The notes beneath the pieces were generated by a model. That model saw nothing but the letters and a program-made list of their open reading frames with translations, searched no databases and had not been told where the DNA came from. This document shows, piece after piece, positions 26,930-33,425 of a stretch of 64,000 nucleotides of DNA; within the stretch, counting starts at the first letter, position 1, and each line of letters starts with the position of its first letter. The DNA comes from Microbacterium sufflavum. GTDB taxonomy: Bacteria; Actinomycetota; Actinomycetes; Actinomycetales; Microbacteriaceae. The position numbers and the translations under genes are program-made. The stretch spans positions 2,666,001 to 2,730,000 of the forward strand of contig NZ_CP078076.1 of the NCBI RefSeq assembly GCF_023101165.1, in the 5' to 3' direction.

Positions 26930-27490
26930 GTGCGTTCCCGACTCAACAGCCCCTTCGTGCTCCCCGTCCGTGACATCGTCCGGCGTCCGGGGGAGATGCG
27001 CGAGCACACCTTCACGGTGACGCTCCCCGAGCAGTGGGGGGAGGGCATCGTGACCTTCGAGTCAGGCTCCGAGCTGGATCTCGACGTGCGTCTGGAGTCG
27101 GTTCACGAGGGCATTCTCGTGTCCGGTTCCGCGGATGGAGAGTACGTCGGCGTCTGCGGCCGCTGCCTCACCGACATCTCCGAGCCTGTCGAAGTCGAGT
27201 TCCAGGAGCTTTTCGCGTATCCTGGTGAGGAAGAAACTGACTTCGAGGTTCAAGACGACCACGTGGATCTTGAAACTCTCGTCAGGGATGCGGCCGTATT
27301 GTCGCTTCCATTTCAGCCGGTGTGTCAGCCGGATTGCCTCGGGCTCGACCCGGTCACAGGCGAGAGGCTGACCGAGAGCACCGGGACGGAGCAGGCCGCT
27401 CCCATCGATCCTCGATGGAGTGCGCTCCAGCAGATCACAGACCAAGACGGCACGGCAGAGAGCCGTGCCGCCGAGAAAGAAGAGAGCTAG
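26930..27490 (+). CDS. DUF177 (YceD-like) protein
   Basis: A 186-residue protein of the DUF177 family, whose members are nearly always paired with rpmF and are linked to ribosome (23S rRNA) biogenesis. The C-rich motif CGRCLTDISEPVEVEFQEL and the conserved tail DLETLVRDAAVLSLPFQPV-CQPDC identify it. It starts on GTG with no ribosome site, fitting the -10 box six bases upstream. The stretch 27190-27330 uses A/T-ending codons unlike its neighbours and holds an unusual nested palindrome (27249-27274). Confidence 0.92.
   Translation: MRSRLNSPFVLPVRDIVRRPGEMREHTFTVTLPEQWGEGIVTFESGSELDLDVRLESVHEGILVSGSADGEYVGVCGRCLTDISEPVEVEFQELFAYPGEEETDFEVQDDHVDLETLVRDAAVLSLPFQPVCQPDCLGLDPVTGERLTESTGTEQAAPIDPRWSALQQITDQDGTAESRAAEKEES
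27249..27274. repeat. Nested inverted repeat inside the DUF177 gene
   Basis: TTCAAGA (27249-27255) and TCTTGAA (27268-27274) are perfect inverted arms around the palindrome CCACGTGG (27259-27266). The site lies in the A/T-rich codon island. It could be a protein-binding site or an mRNA hairpin; function unknown. Confidence 0.6.
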
Positions 27491-27492
27491 TC

Positions 27493-27702
27493 ATGGCTGG
27501 TAACCCCCCGAAGCGCAAGGTCTCCCGTTCGAACACCCGCTCGCGTCGCGCGCAGTGGAAGGCGGAGGCTCCGGCGCTCGTCAAGACCGTCGAGAACGGC
27601 AAGGTCGTCTACAGCCGTCCGCACCAGGCGAAGGTCGTCACCGACTCGCAGGGCACCGAGCTCTTCCTGGAGTACAAGGGCCGCAAGGTCGCCGACGTCT
27701 GA
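27493..27702 (+). CDS. rpmF: 50S ribosomal protein L32
   Basis: A 69-residue ribosomal protein. [20 protein letters not shown] is the L32 signature. No zinc-binding Cys pairs are present, so this is the cysteine-free form. It lies two bases after the DUF177 stop and is presumably co-transcribed with it. Confidence 0.97.
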   Translation: MAGNPPKRKVSRSNTRSRRAQWKAEAPALVKTVENGKVVYSRPHQAKVVTDSQGTELFLEYKGRKVADV

Positions 27703-27712
27703 GTCGCGTACC

Positions 27713-28405
27713 GTGACGGAGGTCCCCGGGGGGACGAGACCTCTCCCAGCAAAGCTCCGCGTCGACATCGACGCGGAGCTTCTGGAGTTGGCGCTCACCC
27801 ATCGCTCCTACGCCTACGAGCACGGCGGCATCCCGCACAACGAGCGCCTGGAGTTCCTCGGCGACTCGGTGCTGGGGCAGGCGGTGACGGTGATGCTGTT
27901 CACCACGCACCCCGACCTCGACGAGGGCGAACTGGCCAAGCGGCGGGCAAGCGTCGTCTCGACGGTGGCCCTGGCCGAGGTGGCCCGCGGTATCGACCTC
28001 GGAAGTCATCTCTTGCTGGGTCGCGGTGAGGAGCAGACGGGCGGTCGCGACAAGGACTCCATCCTGGCCGACACCATGGAGGCCGTGATCGGCGCCACCT
28101 ACCTCTCCGCGGGGCCGGAGGCGGCGACCGAGCTGGTGCTGCGATTGACCGAGCCTCTGCTGGCGGACCCGGAGCGCTACGGCGCCGCGATGGACCCGAA
28201 GACCAGCCTGCAGGAGCTTGCCGCCCGGGTGGGTGCTACGCCGCCGCAGTACTCGGTCGAGGCGAGCGGACCGGATCACGACCGTCGCTTCACGGCCACG
28301 GTCGCCGTCGGAGACGTCGAGATGACCGGCACCGGAAGCAGCAAGAAGACCGCGGAGATGGCGGCCGCGCTCAGCGCCTGGCGCGTGCTCAACGAGCGTG
28401 CCTGA
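27713..28405 (+). CDS. rnc: Ribonuclease III
   Basis: Cleaves double-stranded RNA, including rRNA precursors. It is 230 residues from GTG at 27713. The catalytic signature is [13 protein letters not shown], with further acidic residues in [12 protein letters not shown]. The C-terminal dsRNA-binding domain is [14 protein letters not shown] through [16 protein letters not shown]. It is ten bases after rpmF and overlaps mutM by eight bases. Confidence 0.96.
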   Translation: MTEVPGGTRPLPAKLRVDIDAELLELALTHRSYAYEHGGIPHNERLEFLGDSVLGQAVTVMLFTTHPDLDEGELAKRRASVVSTVALAEVARGIDLGSHLLLGRGEEQTGGRDKDSILADTMEAVIGATYLSAGPEAATELVLRLTEPLLADPERYGAAMDPKTSLQELAARVGATPPQYSVEASGPDHDRRFTATVAVGDVEMTGTGSSKKTAEMAAALSAWRVLNERA

Positions 28406-29264
28406 GCTTCCCGAGGTCGAGGTGGTCCGCGCGGGCCTCGCCCCGGCCGCGGTCGGCGCGACGATCACGGCCGTGAGCGTCTTCGACGAGCGCGCCCTCA
28501 CCAGGCACACGGCGGGTGCTGCCGACTTCGTGCAGCGCCTCGAGGGGCGTGCCTTCACGGCGGCGATGCGTCGCGGCAAGTTCCTGTGGCTTCCCCTCGA
28601 TGACGACGGGGAGTCGGCGCTGATCGCGCACCTCGGCATGAGCGGACAGCTGCTGCTGCGGGGTCCCGACGCTCCGTCCGAGCGCCATGAACGCGTGCGC
28701 CTCGGGATCGAGCATCCCGTTCACGGTGAGCTCGCGGTCGTGTTCGCGGATCAGCGCACGTTCGGCTCCCTCGCCGTCGACGCCTTGGTGGAGCACGGGC
28801 CCTCGCGCGTACCGACGCAGGTGGCGCACATCGCGCGCGATCCGATGGACCCGTTCTTCGACGTCGACGCGTTCCGACGGGCTCTCGCTCGCCGGCACAG
28901 CGCGGTCAAGCGGGTGCTGCTCGACCAGGGCGTCGTGAGCGGTATCGGCAACATCTATGCCGACGAGTCGCTGTGGGCCGCGCGTATCCACCCCGAGACG
29001 CCGGCCGATCGACTCTCGACTCCGGCCGTGCACCGTCTGCTCACCGAGGTCCGCACCGTGTTGGCGAAAGCCCTCGCCGAGGGCGGGACCAGCTTCGATG
29101 CGCAGTACGTCAACGTGAACGGCCAGGCGGGTTATTTTGCCCACTCCCTCAATGCCTACGGCCGCGGCGGGGAGCCGTGTCCGCGGTGCGGCGGCGCCAT
29201 TCGGCGGGTGTCGTTCATGAACCGGTCGTCCCACTTCTGCCCGACCTGCCAGCGCCGCCGCTGA
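28398..29264 (+). CDS. mutM: Formamidopyrimidine-DNA glycosylase
   Basis: Base-excision repair enzyme removing 8-oxoguanine and formamidopyrimidines. It is 288 residues. The GTG start gives [14 protein letters not shown]; after Met removal the catalytic Pro1 and Glu2 are exposed as required. The lysine loop [11 protein letters not shown], helix-two-turn-helix region [12 protein letters not shown] and the C-terminal zinc finger [10 protein letters not shown]...CPTCQ are present. Confidence 0.97.
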   Translation: MPELPEVEVVRAGLAPAAVGATITAVSVFDERALTRHTAGAADFVQRLEGRAFTAAMRRGKFLWLPLDDDGESALIAHLGMSGQLLLRGPDAPSERHERVRLGIEHPVHGELAVVFADQRTFGSLAVDALVEHGPSRVPTQVAHIARDPMDPFFDVDAFRRALARRHSAVKRVLLDQGVVSGIGNIYADESLWAARIHPETPADRLSTPAVHRLLTEVRTVLAKALAEGGTSFDAQYVNVNGQAGYFAHSLNAYGRGGEPCPRCGGAIRRVSFMNRSSHFCPTCQRRR

Positions 29265-29266
29265 GG

Positions 29267-30589
29267 TCACACCGGCTGGAAGGCTCGCCCGAGGAGCGGC
29301 CGCGTCGCCCAGGTGCTCGCCCACACCAGCCCGATCCCGGTGACGAGAACCACGGCGATGGTGGCGATCGAGACGGGCGCCGTGATCAGTGCGATTCCGA
29401 GCAGGGGAAACACGAGGAACGCGGCGCAGAGGGCGGAGCCGAGGGAGGTCACGAGCACCGGGGCGACGATGGAGCGTCGGCGGGCGCGATCGATCATCTC
29501 CATCGGCATCCCCAGCTGGTGCAGGCTTCGGTGGAGGTCTCTCTGATCGATCACGTCCGCAGCCTGATTGACGCCCACGGATGCCGCCACCATGAGGAAC
29601 GATCCGATCAGGGTGATGATGAGTCCGGTGCGGATGTCGGCGGCGAGCGTCGCGTCGGCCCCGGATGCACCAGGACCGTCGATCTCCGCCATGAGCGCGA
29701 CACCGGTCCCCGCGAAGACGGCCATGAAGCTCGCCATCGCGATGCCACCGACCTGACGCCACGCAGCTTTCGGCGCATCCAGGACGATGCGGGCCGAGAG
29801 CATGCGGTCGGGCTCCTGTGCCCGGCGCAGGCTCGTGCGTGCCCAGATCGACAGTGCCCAGGGGCCGACCAGGTTCAGCACGGCGAGCGCCGCGGCGTAG
29901 AGGCCGCACAGCACGATGACGGCGATCATCCCGCCGGCGATGGCGGGAACCGCCTTGATGAGCACGAAGGCGATCGCCAATCCCCCCACGGCGATCACCG
30001 CACGGATCCAGTGCATCTTGGTGACGACGGCGCGAGTGCGCACTCCCAGCGGCGAGATCACCACGCGGCGCAGACCGATGGAGGCACTCACCACGGCCAG
30101 CAGCAGCACCACGGCGACCACGAGGAGGATCGGAACGGGTGGCAGGAGCACAGCATCGAACCCGAGCGGTGCGCCGCGGAACGGGATCAAGCCGATGAGC
30201 GGACTGATCGCGAGGTGACCCGCTACCCCGATCGCGGCGCCGACGGCTGCCACGAGCAGCGACTCGGCCACGGTGGCGACCGTCACCCCCGCGGGTGTGA
30301 CACCGAGCAGGCGGAGTGTCGACAGCCTCTCGTCGCGACGGCGCGCTGACAGTCGGGCGGCCGCACCGCCGAGGGACATGAGCGGCACGACGAGGAGGAC
30401 GAGAGCGATGCCAGCGAGTGCCTGGTAGAGGGCAGCACTGTCATCGGACCACCGCCAGAACGACTGCGCACCGCCGATCACTGTGAGGACCAGGGTGGTG
30501 ACGATGCCGAAGGCGACGACGGGGAGCACGAGGACGCTGTTCTCTCCGCGGGCCGGCCGCAGGAGGAGCGTCAGCACGCCGGCGTTCAT
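29267..30589 (-). CDS. FtsX-like ABC transporter permease
   Basis: A 440-residue permease with two FtsX-like modules, each with about four membrane segments (first: VLVLPVVAFGIVTTLVLTVI to AAIGVAGHLAI; second: TGLIITLIGSFLMVAASVGV to VVLVTGIGLVWAS). There is no large extracellular domain, unlike MacB. The RRDERLSTLRLLGVTPAGV and RDLHRSLHQLGMPMEMIDRA loops are likely coupling helices for the ATPase. The start overlaps the ATPase stop as ATGA. Such systems are used for peptide-antibiotic export or sensing; the substrate is unknown here. Confidence 0.9.
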   Translation of the reverse strand: MNAGVLTLLLRPARGENSVLVLPVVAFGIVTTLVLTVIGGAQSFWRWSDDSAALYQALAGIALVLLVVPLMSLGGAAARLSARRRDERLSTLRLLGVTPAGVTVATVAESLLVAAVGAAIGVAGHLAISPLIGLIPFRGAPLGFDAVLLPPVPILLVVAVVLLLAVVSASIGLRRVVISPLGVRTRAVVTKMHWIRAVIAVGGLAIAFVLIKAVPAIAGGMIAVIVLCGLYAAALAVLNLVGPWALSIWARTSLRRAQEPDRMLSARIVLDAPKAAWRQVGGIAMASFMAVFAGTGVALMAEIDGPGASGADATLAADIRTGLIITLIGSFLMVAASVGVNQAADVIDQRDLHRSLHQLGMPMEMIDRARRRSIVAPVLVTSLGSALCAAFLVFPLLGIALITAPVSIATIAVVLVTGIGLVWASTWATRPLLGRAFQPV

Positions 30590-31281
30590 GCGTCCACCGC
30601 CGAGGAGACGACGCGCCCGTCACGCACGGCGACCGTGCGGGTGCAGCGTGCCGCGACGTCGGCGTCGTGCGTGACCACCACCAGAGTGCGTCCCTGGCCG
30701 GTGGTCGACCACAGCAGTGCATCCATCACCTCTGCGGAGGTGTGCGAGTCGAGCGCGCCGGTCGGCTCGTCCGCGAAGACGATCTCCGCCCCCGTCGCCT
30801 GCGCGCGCGCGATCGCGACACGTTGCGCCTGACCGCCGGAGAGTTCGCCGATGCGTCGATCCTCCATTCCCGCCAGTCCGAGCGCGGCAAGCCAGGAGGC
30901 GGCGTGCGGGATGGCATCCTTCTTCGCCACGCCGTTGATCATGGAGGCCAGGGCCACATTCTCGACCGCGGTGAGCTCGGGGATGAGGAGTCCCTGCTGG
31001 AACACGAAGCCGAATCGTTCGCGACGCAGGCGCGAGCGCGCGGATTCCCCGAGTGCGGTGACCTCGACGGGCCCGCCGGCGGACGGGTGGAACGTGACGC
31101 TGCCGGCGTCGGGGGCCGTGATGCCCGCGAGCACGTGCAGCAGAGTGGTCTTGCCCGATCCGGAGGCGCCCATGATGGCCACGGCTTCTCCCCGCTGCAC
31201 GGCGAGGTCGATGCCGGCGAGGGCGCGCGTGGCCCCGAAGGTCTTGGCGAGAGCGTGAGCTTCGATCACGAATGCGTTCAT
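30586..31281 (-). CDS. ABC transporter ATP-binding protein (MacB/LolD type)
   Basis: A 231-residue ATPase. Walker A is GASGSGKTTLLH, the Q-loop FVFQQGLLIPELTAVEN, the signature LSGGQAQRVAIARA, Walker B IVFADEPTGALD and the H-loop VVTHDADVAA. It groups with the MacB/LolD subfamily, which pairs with FtsX permeases. ATG at 31281 is chosen; the frame extends ten codons upstream but without a better start. It is translationally coupled to the permease and sits 58 bp downstream of the hairpin that ends the double-GNAT gene. Confidence 0.93.
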   Translation of the reverse strand: MNAFVIEAHALAKTFGATRALAGIDLAVQRGEAVAIMGASGSGKTTLLHVLAGITAPDAGSVTFHPSAGGPVEVTALGESARSRLRRERFGFVFQQGLLIPELTAVENVALASMINGVAKKDAIPHAASWLAALGLAGMEDRRIGELSGGQAQRVAIARAQATGAEIVFADEPTGALDSHTSAEVMDALLWSTTGQGRTLVVVTHDADVAARCTRTVAVRDGRVVSSAVDA

Positions 31282-31338
31282 GATTCCAGCCTTCCCGCGC
31301 GCGGACCCCACGTCGTCGGCCGTCCGGATGACCGTCCC

Positions 31339-31372
31339 GGAGCGGAGTCATCCAGGAGGATGACTCCGCTCC
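31339..31372 (-). terminator. Terminator of the double-GNAT gene
   Basis: A perfect 15-bp stem (31339-31353 with 31358-31372) and loop AGGA, just after the stop of the gene at 31380. No U tail is visible. It separates this gene from the ABC transporter unit. Confidence 0.75.
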
Positions 31373-31379
31373 CGCGGGA

Positions 31380-32459
31380 TCAGAGCTTCTTCTGCCACGC
31401 TCCCGCGTACGAGACCGGGCGGAACCCGATCGCCTCGTTGATGTCGAGCATCGGCCGGTTCTCCTCCGCGTTGAAGGTGGAGACCACGGTGGCATCCGGC
31501 ACGAGCTCACGCCAGCGGAGCAGGTTCGCGCACTTCACGATCATGCCCAGACGATGCCCGCGGTGGTCCTTGGACACCAGGGTGCCGAACTGATGCGTGA
31601 CGCCGGTGCGCTCCGCTCCGATGACCAGCTCGTTGTACGCGACGATGTCGCCGGTGGGTACGTGCTCCACGGCGACGACGGACACCGTCTGCCCGGCGCC
31701 CGTCAACCGCGCATCTCGCCGGGCCACCCGGTCGGCGTCCCAGACCTCCGCGACGAAGTCCATGTCGCCGCTCGGAGCGTCCGTCGACAGCCGCGCCAGC
31801 ACCGCCGCGTACCCGGAGCGGAGCTCGGGCGGTGTGGGCAGCAGCCACTCCACCACGCGGTAGTCGGGTCCTGCCGCCTGCGTGGCCTCGGCCAGAGCGG
31901 CCTCCAGAGGAGCGGGGTCCGCGCGCAGGTCGAATTCACTGTTGCGCTCGACCTGCTCCAGTGTGAACCCGTGGGCGTCGAGGAGGTCGCTCAGCGGCGT
32001 CGCCGGAATGCGGCCCCATCGGGTCCGAGGAACCAGCATGCGAGATGTCTCCTCCGGACGATGCAGGCTCCAGATCTGCAGCACGCTGCGCCCGCGGGAC
32101 CGTGCCTCGCTCTCGGCTCGCGCGAGGAGCGCGTCCTCGATGCCTCGGCCCCAGTGTGCGTCAGACACGAGCAGGTCGACCTCGGCAGCGTTCGCGTCCG
32201 CCTCCTGCGCGAAGGACACCGTCACCATGCCCACGATGTCGGCACCGTCGCGGGCGACGAAGCCGAGGTCGAGGGAGTCGGTGTCGTCTTGCCAGCCCGG
32301 GAGCATCTGCGCGGCATCCGGCGCGAGATCCGGGATACCGACCTGCTCGTCGCAGATCTGCCGGTTGAGTTCGCCGTACGCGCGGAAGTCGGCGGCGTCG
32401 TCAGCGTCGAGCGCGGCGGGGACGGTCAGCGGTGAGATGGTCAGTTCCGCGATGGTCAT
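31380..32459 (-). CDS. Protein with tandem GNAT acetyltransferase domains
   Basis: A 359-residue protein with two GNAT-like halves. The first (residues ~40-150) contains VGMVTVSFAQ and the acetyl-CoA type loop SDAHWGRGIEDALLARAE. The second (~225-359) contains VAYNELVIGAERTGVTHQFG, KDHRGHRLGMIVKCAN and the end-segment VVSTFNAEENRPMLDINEAI-GF. Mycothiol synthase (MshD) also has two GNAT domains, but the sequence landmarks here differ enough that I do not assign it. Ribosome site GAAGGAAC precedes the ATG at 32459. A 14-bp hairpin lies just upstream (32516-32550). Confidence 0.88.
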   Translation of the reverse strand: MTIAELTISPLTVPAALDADDAADFRAYGELNRQICDEQVGIPDLAPDAAQMLPGWQDDTDSLDLGFVARDGADIVGMVTVSFAQEADANAAEVDLLVSDAHWGRGIEDALLARAESEARSRGRSVLQIWSLHRPEETSRMLVPRTRWGRIPATPLSDLLDAHGFTLEQVERNSEFDLRADPAPLEAALAEATQAAGPDYRVVEWLLPTPPELRSGYAAVLARLSTDAPSGDMDFVAEVWDADRVARRDARLTGAGQTVSVVAVEHVPTGDIVAYNELVIGAERTGVTHQFGTLVSKDHRGHRLGMIVKCANLLRWRELVPDATVVSTFNAEENRPMLDINEAIGFRPVSYAGAWQKKL

Positions 32460-32515
32460 GTCGGTTCCTTCGGGGTGGCGGGCGGCTGCGGGGGAGACGG
32501 CGAAGGGCCGTCCAC

Positions 32516-32550
32516 GGTCTCCTCCGCCCACGGACGGGGCGGAGGAGACC
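32516..32550 (-). terminator. Hairpin between the 94-aa gene and the double-GNAT gene
   Basis: A perfect 14-bp stem (32516-32529 with 32537-32550) with a seven-base loop. It lies in the leader of the double-GNAT gene and downstream of the 94-residue gene, so it is a terminator or attenuator. Confidence 0.65.
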
Positions 32551-32590
32551 GATGGTGCGGTGTCGACGGCGTGCGAAGCGGTCATGCGGA

Positions 32591-32875
32591 TCAGCGCATT
32601 CCCCGCTGCATGTCGAACATGAGCATGGCGTTCGACTCCGCTGCGGAGCGGTGACGCTGCTCTCCGACGAGGAACAGGTCGGCCGGGTCGAGGGTCAGCC
32701 CTCGGCGCGGCCGCCGCGGCCGCTGAGCCCGCTGGAGCAGCCAGAGGCCGATCCGGAGGGAGAGGCGGTCGGTCAGACGGAGCTGTCGCCGTTCGTCGTC
32801 GCGGGGGAGGGGGAGGACCTCACGGTCCTCGATATCGGGCGGGTGGGTGGTGCTGCGGTACAGCGTGGTGTTCAC
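32591..32875 (-). CDS. Hypothetical protein, 94 aa
   Basis: A small soluble protein from a GTG start that follows a GAAGGAAT ribosome site. The sequence opens NTTLYRSTTHPPDIEDREVL, then has a helix LRLTDRLSLRIGLWLLQRAQ flanked by arginine clusters (RPRRPRRG). The tail is EQRHRSAAESNAMLMFDMQRG. The central helix is amphipathic and could touch membrane or nucleic acid. I know no family. It lies between the 37-residue peptide gene and the double-GNAT gene on the same strand. Confidence 0.7.
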   Translation of the reverse strand: MNTTLYRSTTHPPDIEDREVLPLPRDDERRQLRLTDRLSLRIGLWLLQRAQRPRRPRRGLTLDPADLFLVGEQRHRSAAESNAMLMFDMQRGMR

Positions 32876-33118
32876 GATGATTCCTTCGAGGTTGCGTGAT
32901 GGGAGGGGGTGCGGAAGCACCGGCGCAGGCCGAGGATCCGGCCGGAGACGGTGCGGACGGTGGCGACCGCTCGGGGATGCGCTGACGCGAGAATGCGAGA
33001 GCGCGTGCCGAGGGTGGCAGGGAATCCATGACTCCGCGGTGCGGGTCAGAGGGTGGTGGCGCGGGGGAACCGGCAGGACGGATGGCCTCGGAGAGGCGTC
33101 ACATCCCGGGCGACGGTT

Positions 33119-33232
33119 CTAGCAGATCGTGCCGAGGCGGTCGCCGGCGGTTACCGAGTACGCACGGTTCGGCGCGCTGTGCGCGGGCGCGGTGCGGCCG
33201 TTGGCCTTCGCGGTGTGCTGAGTGATCATCAT
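33119..33232 (-). CDS. Short peptide gene (37 aa) with strong expression signals
   Basis: A 37-residue ORF beginning MMITQHTAKANGRTA and ending AGDRLGTIC, with a single C-terminal cysteine. It has a perfect Shine-Dalgarno (AAGGAGG, 33245-33239 on the minus strand) six bases before the ATG. About 35 bases further up lies a near-consensus promoter: TTGACG, 18 bases, TACGGT. Few genes in the window have signals this strong. The segment YSVTAGDRLGTI recalls the start of a LysM repeat but is far too short to be one. No signal peptide or membrane span. Function unknown; it may encode a bioactive peptide, a regulatory peptide or a leader for the minus-strand genes downstream. Confidence 0.65.
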   Translation of the reverse strand: MMITQHTAKANGRTAPAHSAPNRAYSVTAGDRLGTIC

Positions 33233-33267
33233 CGGTAACCTCCTTTCGTGTGGCGATCCGGAGGCCA

Positions 33268-33297
33268 ACCGTAGCGAAACTCTCAGCCGATCGTCAA
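33268..33297 (-). promoter_or_regulatory. Near-consensus sigma-A promoter of the 37-aa peptide gene
   Basis: On the minus strand, -35 TTGACG (33297-33292) and -10 TACGGT (33273-33268) are spaced by 18 bases. Predicted start near 33261 gives a ~30-base leader with the AAGGAGG site. Confidence 0.7.
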
Positions 33298-33384
33298 GCA
33301 TTTCGTGCTAGCGCCGGCGTGTCGCCGCCGGAGGAGCTCGCTCCGAGACCCGCGCGGGATCCGTGGGAATCCGCGCGATTCCGG

Positions 33385-33390
33385 TAGCGT
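33385..33390 (+). promoter_or_regulatory. -10 box upstream of smc
   Basis: TAGCGT, six bases before a GTG at 33397. Transcription from here would begin 29 bases before the smc ATG. Confidence 0.45.
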
Positions 33391-33425
33391 AGCGACGTGA
33401 TTCTCCCCCGACGAGCGGTGCCCGC

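Noticed and set aside
24122..27007. Long minus-strand open frame opposite recG and coaD
   Set aside because: Shadow frame; recG and coaD carry complete motif sets on the plus strand.
31380..32459. Mycothiol synthase (MshD)
   Set aside because: Two GNAT halves fit the architecture, but the sequence landmarks and neighbours do not specifically match MshD.
32820..33029. Small minus-strand ORF starting MDSLPPSARALAF
   Set aside because: Overlaps the 94-aa gene in another frame, is Pro/Arg/His-rich at its end and has no good ribosome site.
33119..33232. LysM domain in the 37-residue peptide
   Set aside because: YSVTAGDRLGTI resembles a LysM start, but a LysM needs about 44 residues and the ORF stops immediately after.
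29267..33232. RiPP biosynthetic cluster (peptide, acetyltransferase, ABC exporter)
   Set aside because: No recognisable maturase, protease or leader/core layout, and terminator-like hairpins separate the genes. Kept only as a low-confidence idea.
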